This document shows positions 42,412 to 50,617 of a stretch of 64,000 nucleotides of DNA, piece after piece. The stretch lies in NCBI GenBank assembly GCA_017471505.1, contig JAFUTC010000007.1, positions 248,001-312,000 on the forward strand, given 5' to 3'. The position numbers were made by a program, and so were the translations under genes. Position 1 is the first letter of the stretch. Each line of letters begins with the position of its first letter. Origin of the DNA: Alloprevotella sp. Its GTDB lineage: Bacteria > Bacteroidota > Bacteroidia > Bacteroidales > Bacteroidaceae. The notes beneath the pieces were generated by a model that did not search any database, had not been told where the DNA came from, and saw only the letters and a program-made list of their open reading frames with translations.

Positions 42412-42864
42412 ATGTGCACAGACAATTCGCTCTATATTGACCTGCAGAAAGTTGCGGACAAAAACGACGCCCACTATCAACTGATTTTGGACGACAATTT
42501 CTTCCGCCAACTCGACCAGGACGAAATAAAAGGCGGCAATGTCACAGTCAACTACAACCTGTCAAAACCCAACGACTATTCCACAAAAATTCAAATAGAA
42601 CTGGCCGGCCAAGTTACAGTGATATGCGATCGTTGCCTGGAAGACTTAAAGTTGGACGTGGCCTTTGACGACGAATCGACATTCGAAGTCAATTCCGACG
42701 AACAAGCCTTCTACTATACCGACGAAAAGCACCCCGGACTCTTTAACATAGGCTGGTACATATACGAAGCAATCGTAACTTCGCTGCCCATAGAGCGCTG
42801 CCACCCCGACAACGAGTGCAACGGCGAAATGACGCAGCACATTCTGTCTGAAACGGAAGAATAG
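42412..42864 (+). CDS. yceD: YceD/DUF177 family protein
   Basis: 150-residue protein of the YceD (DUF177) family. It has CDRCLEDLKLDV in the middle and a second Cys pair near the C-terminus (CHPDNECNGE), a possible metal site. YceD is widely found just upstream of rpmF and is linked to 23S rRNA handling. The same order holds here, with rpmF 29 bases downstream. The ATG at 42412 follows the promoter so closely that the transcript should be almost leaderless. An in-frame ATG at 42391 lies inside the promoter spacer and is rejected. Confidence 0.85.
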   Translation: MCTDNSLYIDLQKVADKNDAHYQLILDDNFFRQLDQDEIKGGNVTVNYNLSKPNDYSTKIQIELAGQVTVICDRCLEDLKLDVAFDDESTFEVNSDEQAFYYTDEKHPGLFNIGWYIYEAIVTSLPIERCHPDNECNGEMTQHILSETEE

Positions 42865-42893
42865 AATACTAAAATAAACAAACACATACAAAA

Positions 42894-43088
42894 ATGGCAC
42901 ATCCTAAAAGAAGACAATCTAAAACACGCACATTGAAGCGTAGAACGCACGACAACGCCGTAATGCCCACGATGGCTATATGCCCCAACTGTGGCGGATG
43001 GCACATCTACCACACCGTTTGCCCGAACTGTGGCTACTACAGAGGCAAACTGGCTGTTGCCGCGCTAAGCGAAGAAAACGCTGACTAA
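42894..43088 (+). CDS. rpmF: 50S ribosomal protein L32
   Basis: 64-residue ribosomal protein. The conserved start AHPKRRQSKTRTLKRRTHD is followed by a zinc ribbon with CPNCGGWH and CPNCGYYRGK, the four-cysteine form. Highly basic N-terminus for rRNA binding. It follows yceD by 29 bases. In many bacteria plsX and fabH come next; here fabH follows but plsX is absent. Confidence 0.97.
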   Translation: MAHPKRRQSKTRTLKRRTHDNAVMPTMAICPNCGGWHIYHTVCPNCGYYRGKLAVAALSEENAD

Positions 43089-43095
43089 GTGGAAC

Positions 43096-43122
43096 GAGTG
43101 CGTGAGGCCGACTCACGCGCTC
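43096..43122 (+). terminator. Hairpin after rpmF
   Basis: Arms gagtgcgtgag (43096-43106) and ctcacgcgctc (43112-43122) with one wobble and a 5-base loop. Only a weak T-rich tail follows, so it may be partial. Confidence 0.5.
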
Positions 43123-43253
43123 CTCTCCTATTTCTCCAGCAAGCCCCCATACTTACTGGACAATGTGCGCAGATTTTACAGGTGTGCGGTAGCGCCCCAT
43201 CGACAGGCCCCGTAATCAACCTTAAAATCTGCCTTTTTTAATCTTACTACACC

Positions 43254-44252
43254 ATGGACAAAATACACGCAGCCATTACTGGAGTGGGTGGCTACATACC
43301 CGAATACGTGCTTGACAACGACGAGCTGGCCCGCATGGTCGACACCAACGACGAATGGATTATGGCCCGCATCGGCATCAAAGAGCGACACATCCTCAAC
43401 GAGGAAGGCCTCGGCCCGAGCTATATGGCACGCAAGGCGGTGAAGCAACTTCTGCGCAAGACCCAAACCGACCCGCTCTCGGTGGACGCACTAATCCTCG
43501 TGACAACCACTCCCGACTACGGAGTGCCCAACACGGCCTCTATCGTCATCGGACAAACCGGCATGCAAAACGCGCACGGCTTCGACCTCAACGCGGCTTG
43601 CTGCGGCTTTCTCTTTGCAATGGAACAGGCAGCCGCGATGATTGAATCGGGGCGATACCAGAAAGTGGTTGTTTGCGCTTCGGAAAAAATGTCGAGCATT
43701 ATCGACTACAACGACCGCAGCACATGTCCGCTCTTCGGCGACGGTTCGGCTGCCGTATTGGTAGAGCCCACCACCGAAGACCTCGGATGGAAAGACTCGA
43801 TACTGCGCACCGACGGAAAGGGACTGCCCTACCTCGTGGTGAAAGGCGGCGGCTCCGCTTGCACACCCTCCTACTATACAATCGACAATAAGTTGCAATA
43901 CTTGCACCAAGAGGGACGCACCGTTTTCAAATACGCAGTCACGTACATGAGCGACTTGAGCGCCCAGATTGTGGCACGCAACCAACTGAAAGGCGATGCG
44001 CTCAAATGGGTGATACCCCACCAGGCCAACATCCGCATCATCGAAGCAGTTGCCAACCGACTGGAACTGCCTGCGGAGAAAGTGCTCATCAACATTCAGA
44101 AGTATGGCAACACCTCGAGCGCCACGCTGCCGCTTGTACTGTGGGATTTTGAAAACAAACTGAAGAAAGGCGACAACATCCTGCTGACTGCTTTCGGTGC
44201 AGGCTTCACTTATGGCGCCGCCTATCTCACTTGGGCATACGACCCGAAATAG
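43254..44252 (+). CDS. fabH: 3-oxoacyl-ACP synthase III
   Basis: 332-residue condensing enzyme that starts fatty-acid synthesis by joining an acyl-CoA primer to malonyl-ACP. The catalytic triad is visible: Cys116 in FDLNAACCGF, His in WVIPHQANIRI and Asn in KYGNTSSATLP. The N-terminal TNDEWIMARIGIKERH is the family hallmark. It lies 165 bases after rpmF and 19 bases before era. Together with fabD at 61.2 kb, it provides two early steps of the pathway. Confidence 0.96.
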   Translation: MDKIHAAITGVGGYIPEYVLDNDELARMVDTNDEWIMARIGIKERHILNEEGLGPSYMARKAVKQLLRKTQTDPLSVDALILVTTTPDYGVPNTASIVIGQTGMQNAHGFDLNAACCGFLFAMEQAAAMIESGRYQKVVVCASEKMSSIIDYNDRSTCPLFGDGSAAVLVEPTTEDLGWKDSILRTDGKGLPYLVVKGGGSACTPSYYTIDNKLQYLHQEGRTVFKYAVTYMSDLSAQIVARNQLKGDALKWVIPHQANIRIIEAVANRLELPAEKVLINIQKYGNTSSATLPLVLWDFENKLKKGDNILLTAFGAGFTYGAAYLTWAYDPK

Positions 44253-44271
44253 CCTATCCGACTGTCCTCCT

Positions 44272-45150
44272 ATGAAATCCGGCTTCGTAAATATCGTGGG
44301 AAACCCGAACGTGGGCAAATCGACCTTGATGAACCTACTTACCGGCGAGCGCATCTCTACCACCACCTTCAAGTCGCAGACTACGCGCCACCGCATCCTT
44401 GGCATCGTCAACACCGATAATGCCCAGGTTGTATTTTCCGACACTCCCGGCGTCGTGCAACCGGCCTACAAGATGCAAGAAGCAATGCTTGCCTTCTCGG
44501 AATCGGCCTTGGAAGACGCCGACGTATTGGTTTACGTGACCGACGTCGTTGAGAAACTTGAGAAGAATATCGACTTCATCGAGAAGGTCAACAAACTGAG
44601 CGTGCCCATCATCGTGGCCATCAACAAGATTGACCTGAGCAACCAGGGCGACCTCGAACAACGCGTGGAAGAAATACACCGGCTCATTCCGACGGCAGAA
44701 ATTATCCCCATATCGGCCAAGGCAAGGTTCAACACGCAGCCGTTGCTCAACCGCATAATGGAACTGGTCCCCGAAGCACCTCCCTATTTCCCGCAAGACC
44801 AGTGGACCGACAAGCCCGCCCGCTTTTTCGTGTCGGAAATCATTCGCGAAAAAATCCTTCTCTACTACGACAAGGAAATCCCCTATTCCTGCGAAGTGGT
44901 AGTGGAACAATTCAAGGAGGACGACAAACTTATTCACATAAATGCCAACATCCTGGTAGAACGTGACAGTCAGAAAGGCATCATCATCGGACACGGCGGC
45001 GTAGCCCTTAAGAAAACCGTGTCGGAAGCCCGCAAGGCGCTTGAGAAGTTCTTCCAGAAAAAGATTTTCCTCGAAGTCTTTGTCAAAGTGGACAAGGACT
45101 GGCGCAACGACGAAAAGCGCCTGCGCGCCTACGGTTATATAAACAAATAA
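44272..45150 (+). CDS. era: Era GTPase
   Basis: 292-residue GTPase that binds 16S rRNA and aids 30S maturation. G1 is [13 protein letters not shown]3 [13 protein letters not shown]4 NKID. The C-terminal KH domain has [16 protein letters not shown], with the GxxG RNA-binding loop. The open frame starts earlier inside fabH, but the ATG at 44272 ([13 protein letters not shown]) is the standard start, 19 bases after the fabH stop. der follows after 14 bases. Confidence 0.96.
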   Translation: MKSGFVNIVGNPNVGKSTLMNLLTGERISTTTFKSQTTRHRILGIVNTDNAQVVFSDTPGVVQPAYKMQEAMLAFSESALEDADVLVYVTDVVEKLEKNIDFIEKVNKLSVPIIVAINKIDLSNQGDLEQRVEEIHRLIPTAEIIPISAKARFNTQPLLNRIMELVPEAPPYFPQDQWTDKPARFFVSEIIREKILLYYDKEIPYSCEVVVEQFKEDDKLIHINANILVERDSQKGIIIGHGGVALKKTVSEARKALEKFFQKKIFLEVFVKVDKDWRNDEKRLRAYGYINK

Positions 45151-45164
45151 AACTTATATTCAGC

Positions 45165-46478
45165 ATGCAAAAACTTGTAGCCATCGTCGGCAGACCCAAT
45201 GTTGGCAAATCGACACTATTCAACCGCCTGACCGGAACACGCTCGGCCATTGTCAGCGAACTGGCCGGCACAACCAGAGACCGCCAATACGGAACATGCG
45301 AATGGTGCAACCGCGAATTCTCTATCGTGGACACTGGCGGCTGGGTAGTGAACTCGGAAGACATCTTTGAGTCGGAAATCAGAAAGCAAGTCATTGCCGC
45401 CACGGAAGAGGCCGACTGCATCTTGTTTGTAGTGGACAACGAGACAGGCATTACCGACCTCGACCAGCAAGTGGCTCAGATTCTCCGGCAGGCCTCTACC
45501 CCCATCATCTTGTGCGCCAACAAATGCGACGACAATAAGGACATCTACCAGAGTGCCGAGTTCTATTCGCTCGGACTGGGCGAGCCCTTCTGCATATCTG
45601 CAGCCACCGGTAGCGGAACCGGCGACCTGCTTGACCTTATCCTTAAGACCCTCGGTCCCGACAACAAGGTTGAAGAGATAGAGCGTATTCCCCGCATAGC
45701 CGTGGTCGGACGCCCGAACGCAGGCAAAAGCAGTCTGATAAACTCCTTTATAGGTGAGGACCGACACATCGTGACCGACATTGCCGGAACTACCCGCGAC
45801 TCTATTCTTACACGCTACGACAAATTCGGATTCGACTTCTATCTGGTCGATACTGCCGGCATCCGCAAAAAATCGAAAGTCAACGAAGACCTTGAGTTCT
45901 ATTCCGTCATGCGGGCCATTAGGGCTATTGAAAATTCCGACGTATGTATCCTGCTAATCGACGGAACACGCGGCATAGGCACCCAAGATATGAACATTTT
46001 CCAGATTATCCAGCACAATCGGAAAAGCCTTGTCGTGGCCGTCAATAAGTGGGACCTCGTCGAAGACAAGAGCCAGAAAGCCATCGACTACTTCTCCGCC
46101 ACTATCCGCGAGAGAATGGCACCGTTTACCGACTTCCCCATCATCTACACCTCGGCCCTGACCAAACAGCGCATATTCAAACTGCTCGAAACGGCCAAGG
46201 ACGTCTATGTGCAGAGGAAGTTCCACATCTCGACCTCGAAGTTGAACGCCGAAATGCTTCCCCTTATCGAGGCCTACCCGCCCCCCTCAATCAAGGGAAA
46301 GTATATTAAGATAAAATACTGCATGCAACTGCCCGAGACACAAATCCCATCGTTTGTCTTCTATGCTAATCTGCCGCAGTATGTCAAAGACCCTTACAAG
46401 CGTTTCCTGGAAAACAAAATCAGAGAACGCTGGAACTTCTCGGGCTCTCCCATGCACATCTTCATTCGCAAAAAGTAG
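45165..46478 (+). CDS. der: Der (EngA) GTPase
   Basis: 437-residue protein with two tandem G domains and a C-terminal KH-like domain, essential for 50S assembly. The first P-loop is [14 protein letters not shown], the second [14 protein letters not shown], with DTGGW and DTAGI as their G3 motifs. The end [16 protein letters not shown] is typical. Placed directly after era, so two ribosome-assembly GTPases are coupled. A small lipoprotein gene follows after 7 bases. Confidence 0.97.
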   Translation: MQKLVAIVGRPNVGKSTLFNRLTGTRSAIVSELAGTTRDRQYGTCEWCNREFSIVDTGGWVVNSEDIFESEIRKQVIAATEEADCILFVVDNETGITDLDQQVAQILRQASTPIILCANKCDDNKDIYQSAEFYSLGLGEPFCISAATGSGTGDLLDLILKTLGPDNKVEEIERIPRIAVVGRPNAGKSSLINSFIGEDRHIVTDIAGTTRDSILTRYDKFGFDFYLVDTAGIRKKSKVNEDLEFYSVMRAIRAIENSDVCILLIDGTRGIGTQDMNIFQIIQHNRKSLVVAVNKWDLVEDKSQKAIDYFSATIRERMAPFTDFPIIYTSALTKQRIFKLLETAKDVYVQRKFHISTSKLNAEMLPLIEAYPPPSIKGKYIKIKYCMQLPETQIPSFVFYANLPQYVKDPYKRFLENKIRERWNFSGSPMHIFIRKK

Positions 46479-46485
46479 TATCGGT

Positions 46486-46896
46486 ATGCGACTGATCCAC
46501 CTGCTCACCACCTTCATGCTTGCCGGCATACTCCTGTCGTGTTCTTCGAAAAACGAGGACGCCGACCTGAAACGTCCGTCGAACCGCGAGGTGCGCCAAC
46601 TCTACGAACTTGCCACCTCCGACAACTTCGAGAAAATCACCGCGAAGATGGCCTCGTGCAAAGACATGCCCGCCACCTATACCGAAGAAATGCAGAACGC
46701 GCTTAAGATGCATGCCCAACAAATCAAGCAGACTAAGGGAGGCATCAAAGGTTTCAGCGTAAACGACATTGAAGCCTTCAGGAGCGACGATGGCTATGCC
46801 GCCGACGCCCATATTCAGGTGGAATACAACGACAGTACAACCGAAGAAATCCTATTTCGCCTCGTATATGACAACGGAAAATGGATTTTACGCTAA
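46486..46896 (+). CDS. Small lipoprotein (DUF4878-like)
   Basis: 136 residues with a lipoprotein signal (MRLIHLLTTFMLAGILLSC) and Cys19 as lipidation site, then a charged mature part. The C-terminal pattern (VEYNDSTTEEILFRLVYDNGKWILR) resembles the strand ending of NTF2-like DUF4878 lipoproteins common in Bacteroidales. Function unknown. An open frame runs upstream within der, but the ATG at 46486, 7 bases after der, gives the signal peptide. Confidence 0.7.
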   Translation: MRLIHLLTTFMLAGILLSCSSKNEDADLKRPSNREVRQLYELATSDNFEKITAKMASCKDMPATYTEEMQNALKMHAQQIKQTKGGIKGFSVNDIEAFRSDDGYAADAHIQVEYNDSTTEEILFRLVYDNGKWILR

Positions 46897-46912
46897 AAAA
46901 ACCGCGAATTGA

Positions 46913-46943
46913 TTTGCATTTTCAATTAAACGCATTATTTTTG
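46913..46943 (+). promoter_or_regulatory. Promoter of tRNA-Lys
   Basis: TTTG (46913-46916), 19-base spacer, TATTTTTG (46936-46943), 42 bases before the tRNA. Confidence 0.85.
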
Positions 46944-46985
46944 CATTCGCTTTCCCAAACGAAAAGCACCAACCTATAAGAAAAT

Positions 46986-47058
46986 GCACCCTTAGCTCAG
47001 TTGGTAGAGCAACTGACTCTTAATCAGTGGGTCCAGGGTTCGAGCCCCTGAGGGTGTA
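46986..47058 (+). tRNA. tRNA-Lys (anticodon CTT)
   Basis: 73-base cloverleaf: acceptor GCACCCT with AGGGTGT (one G-U), D-arm AGCTCAGTTGGTAGAGC, anticodon arm CTGACTCTTAATCAG reading CTT, T-arm GGGTTCGAGCCCC. CCA is encoded at 47059-47061. Confidence 0.96.
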
Positions 47059-47062
47059 CCAC

Positions 47063-47097
47063 AAGGCGATTGTTATCAAGCATAACAGTCGCCTTTT
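47063..47097 (+). terminator. Terminator after tRNA-Lys
   Basis: Arms aaggcgattgttat (47063-47076) and ataacagtcgcctt (47082-47095) with one mismatch, then a T-run. Confidence 0.85.
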
Positions 47098-47342
47098 CCT
47101 TTGCTATCGTACCCGATAAATATATAAGGAGTGCGCACGATGCGACACGTCTTTATCCCACCTCCCATAATCGGACAATTGCGGAGAAACCAGATTTCGC
47201 GAATAAAAATTTCTGAATTTATCAGTCCAATTATTTGGTCAACCACAAAAATTCACTAATTTGCGCTGACTTTTGGGCGAGAAATCCCCAGAAGCCCGTT
47301 GTGAACCGACAACAATCAACTAAAAACAATAAATCTAACATT

Positions 47343-49502
47343 ATGAAAGTCTACAACTCTCACGACATCAAAAACATTGCCTTGCTTGGTAATGACGGCG
47401 CGGGTAAGACAACCTTGACCGAATCTTTGCTTTTCGAAAGCGGTCAAATCAGTCGCCGCGGCCGTGTATCTCAGAAAAACACCGTCAGTGATTATTTCCC
47501 CGTAGAACATGACTACGGATATTCCGTATTCTCGACGGTTTTCCATGTGGAATACAACCAAAAGAAACTGAACATTATCGACTGCCCGGGTTCCGACGAC
47601 TTCGTAGGTGCTGCCCTGACGGCACTCAACATTACCGACACGGCCATCCTGCTTATCAACGGCACGCGCGGCCCTGAAGTAGGTACGCAAAACCACTTCC
47701 GCTACACCGAGCAGCTTAAGAAGCCGGTCATCTTCCTGGTGAACCAACTCGATGCAGAGAACTGCGACTTCAACAACCTACTCGAACAGCTCCAAACCAC
47801 CTACGGCTCGAAAGTGGTTCCCGTGCAATACCCCATTGCCACCGGTCCGAACTTCAACAGCCTTATCGACGTCATCCTGATGAAGAAGTTGACGTGGGGT
47901 CCCGACGGCGGAAAACCGACTATCGAGGAAATTCCTGCCAACGAACTTGACAAGGCTCAGGAAATGCACCACGCATTGGTTGAAGCTGCCGCTGAGAACG
48001 ACGAAGCCCTTATGGAAAAATTCTTCGAAAGCGAGCAACTGACCGAAGACGAAATGCGCGAAGGCATCCGTAAAGGAATGGTGACCCGCTCCATATTCCC
48101 CGTATTCTGCGTATGCGCCGTGAAGAACATGGGCGTAGGCCGACTGATGGAATTCCTTGGCAACGTCGTTCCCTTCGTTGACGAAATGCCCACTGTGCAG
48201 AACACCGCCGGCCAAGAGGTTGCTCTTGACCCGAAGGCTCCCACAAGCATCTATTTCTTCAAGACCAGCATCGAGCCGCACATCGGTGAAGTGCAATACT
48301 TCAAGGTTATGAGCGGTACGCTTCGCGAAGGCGATGAACTGACCAATACGGACCGCGGTTCGAAGGAACGTATCGCCCAGTTGTTCGTCTGCTCCGGCGC
48401 ACAGCGCGAAAAGGTTACGGAACTGCAGGCCGGTGATATCGGTTGCTCCGTCAAACTGAAAGATGTACGCACGGGCAATACGCTCTGCGACGCTAATTGC
48501 GAATACCACTTCGACTGGATTAAGTATCCGGAACCCAAGTATATCCGTGCCATCAAGGCTGTAAACGAGTCGGAAACCGAAAAGATGATGCAGGTTCTCA
48601 ACCGCATGCGTCAGGAAGACCCGACTTGGGTAGTAGAACAGAGTAAAGAACTCCGCCAGACCTTGGTTAAGGGACAGGGCGAGTTCCACCTGCGCACCTT
48701 GAAATGGCGCCTAGAAAACAACGATAAGATTGCCGTTGAATTTGCCGAGCAAAAGATTCCCTATCGTGAGACTATCACCAAGGCTGCCCGTTCAAGCTAT
48801 CGTCACAAGAAGCAGTCGGGCGGCGCAGGCCAGTTCGGTGAAGTGCATCTAGTAATCGAGCCGTACACTGAAGGCATGCCCGATCCTACCGTATATAACT
48901 TCGGCGGCCAGGAAATACGCGTAAACCTGAAAGGCAAGGAAGAAATTCCATTGGAATGGGGCGGCAAGCTCATCTTCATTAACTCCGTGGTCGGCGGTGC
49001 TATCGACACGCGCTTCATGCCTGCCATCCTGAAAGGTATCATGAGCCGCATGGAACAAGGCCCCTTGACCGGCAGTTATGCCCGTGACGTACGCGTCGTT
49101 GTCTTTGACGGAAAAATGCACCCGGTAGACTCCAACGAAATCTCCTTTACGCTGGCCGGCCGCAACGCATTCAGCCAGGCATTTAGAGAGGCTGGTCCGA
49201 AGGTGCTCGAACCCATTTACGACGTGCAGGTTTATACCCCGGCCGACTACATGGGTGACGTAATGAGCGACCTGCAGGGGCGTCGCGGACTCATCATTGG
49301 TATGGACAGCGAAGGTAATTTCCAGCGCCTGTCGGCCAAGGTTCCCCTAAAGGAACTGGCCAACTACTCTACGTCGCTCAGCAGTTTGACTGGCGGTCGT
49401 GCATCGTTCGTAATGAAATTTGCTTCGTACGAACTCATGCCTACCGATTTGCAGAACAAACTCATTACCGAATTTGCTCAACAGCAGGAAGAAGAGGCAT
49501 AA
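47343..49502 (+). CDS. Divergent elongation factor G (EF-G2-like)
   Basis: 719-residue translation GTPase with all EF-G domains. G1 is GNDGAGKT (16-23). The switch regions are unusual: switch I has YGYS (58-61) where canonical EF-G has RGIT. G3 is DCPGS (80-84) instead of DTPGH, so the catalytic His is Ser. G4 is NQLD (134-137) instead of NKMD. Later domains look intact (SGGAGQFGEVHLVIEP, ADYMGDVMSDLQGRRG). A Bacteroides EF-G2 has been reported to support translation without GTP hydrolysis, and this gene may be its counterpart. The start ATG follows an A-rich leader. The standard fusA is not in the window. Confidence 0.85.
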   Translation: MKVYNSHDIKNIALLGNDGAGKTTLTESLLFESGQISRRGRVSQKNTVSDYFPVEHDYGYSVFSTVFHVEYNQKKLNIIDCPGSDDFVGAALTALNITDTAILLINGTRGPEVGTQNHFRYTEQLKKPVIFLVNQLDAENCDFNNLLEQLQTTYGSKVVPVQYPIATGPNFNSLIDVILMKKLTWGPDGGKPTIEEIPANELDKAQEMHHALVEAAAENDEALMEKFFESEQLTEDEMREGIRKGMVTRSIFPVFCVCAVKNMGVGRLMEFLGNVVPFVDEMPTVQNTAGQEVALDPKAPTSIYFFKTSIEPHIGEVQYFKVMSGTLREGDELTNTDRGSKERIAQLFVCSGAQREKVTELQAGDIGCSVKLKDVRTGNTLCDANCEYHFDWIKYPEPKYIRAIKAVNESETEKMMQVLNRMRQEDPTWVVEQSKELRQTLVKGQGEFHLRTLKWRLENNDKIAVEFAEQKIPYRETITKAARSSYRHKKQSGGAGQFGEVHLVIEPYTEGMPDPTVYNFGGQEIRVNLKGKEEIPLEWGGKLIFINSVVGGAIDTRFMPAILKGIMSRMEQGPLTGSYARDVRVVVFDGKMHPVDSNEISFTLAGRNAFSQAFREAGPKVLEPIYDVQVYTPADYMGDVMSDLQGRRGLIIGMDSEGNFQRLSAKVPLKELANYSTSLSSLTGGRASFVMKFASYELMPTDLQNKLITEFAQQQEEEA

Positions 49503-49529
49503 AAAAGCCTGTTTCCACCTCATACGTAC

Positions 49530-49565
49530 GCAAATCCCTTGCACAACTTTGTGTAAGGGATTTGC
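49530..49565 (+). terminator. Hairpin after the EF-G-like gene
   Basis: Arms gcaaatcccttgcac (49530-49544) and gtgtaagggatttgc (49551-49565), 15 bp with one wobble and a 6-base loop. The tail is only moderately T-rich. Confidence 0.7.
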
Positions 49566-49679
49566 TCTATTATGGTACGCACAAAAATGCAAATCTGCCC
49601 AAACACAAGCCCGCCCAAAATGGTCTGAAAACAAAAGATTTTTGTAAATTCGCATATCTGTTGTTTTCATCCTCCAACC

Positions 49680-50594
49680 ATGTCCTACGACTTCATTACC
49701 CTACTGGGCCCGACAGCCTGCGGAAAGACCGACTGTGCCGTGGCTCTGGCTCGTCGCATTGACGGAGAAATCGTCAGTGCGGACAGTCGACAGGTATATA
49801 AATATATGGACATCGGCACCGGTAAGGACCTTGATTGCTACCATACGGGAGGCACCCCCATCCCCTATCACCTCATTGACATTGCCGAGCCGGGAGAGAA
49901 ATACAACATTTTTCGCTTTCAGCAAGACTTTCTGGCCGCATACAACGACATTAAGGCCCGCCAGAAGAACTGTATCGTGTGCGGAGGTAGCGGACTTTAT
50001 CTGGAAAGCATCTTGCGGAACTACCGTCTGGAGGCTGTTCCCGAAAACGCCGAACTACGCAACCGGCTGGCCCACTATTCGCTGCCGGAACTGACCAAGA
50101 AGCTGGGAGCCATGAAACGACTTCACAACACAACCGACGTAGATACCGCCCAACGGGCCATACGCGCCATCGAAATAGAAACCTACTATCAAGACCACCC
50201 TCAAAGCCAAGGCGAACTGCCCGTATGGAACAGTTTTGTAGTAGGTCTTGACGTGAGTCGGGAAGTACGACGCGAACGCATCTCCCAAAGACTTCGGCAG
50301 CGACTGGAGAGCGGCATGGTCAAAGAAGTAAGGTCGCTGCTGGACCGAGGCGTAGATAGCGACACCCTCATAAACTACGGACTGGAATACAAATACCTGA
50401 CGCTTTATCTCATTGGCCAACTGAGCTACGACGAGATGGTGCGACAACTTGAAATAGCCATACACCAATTTTCGAAGCGACAAATGACCTGGTTCAGGGG
50501 CATGGAGCGTCGGGGCATACACATACACTGGGTAAAACCAGGCGAAGAATTCGACACCCTGGTCGAACAACTCGCGGAAATCATGCAATCATAA
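49680..50594 (+). CDS. miaA: tRNA dimethylallyltransferase
   Basis: 304-residue enzyme adding a dimethylallyl group to A37 of tRNAs that read UNN codons. The P-loop is LLGPTACGKTDCAVALA, followed by the Asp/Ser-containing SADSRQVYKYMDIGTGKD and IPYHLIDIAEPGEKYNIF. Further on are GGSGLYLESILRNY and the C-terminal RQMTWFRG. Full length. dnaE starts 23 bases downstream, so the two are likely cotranscribed. Confidence 0.96.
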   Translation: MSYDFITLLGPTACGKTDCAVALARRIDGEIVSADSRQVYKYMDIGTGKDLDCYHTGGTPIPYHLIDIAEPGEKYNIFRFQQDFLAAYNDIKARQKNCIVCGGSGLYLESILRNYRLEAVPENAELRNRLAHYSLPELTKKLGAMKRLHNTTDVDTAQRAIRAIEIETYYQDHPQSQGELPVWNSFVVGLDVSREVRRERISQRLRQRLESGMVKEVRSLLDRGVDSDTLINYGLEYKYLTLYLIGQLSYDEMVRQLEIAIHQFSKRQMTWFRGMERRGIHIHWVKPGEEFDTLVEQLAEIMQS

Positions 50595-50617
50595 CCCACA
50601 AACGAGCAATCATTCAG

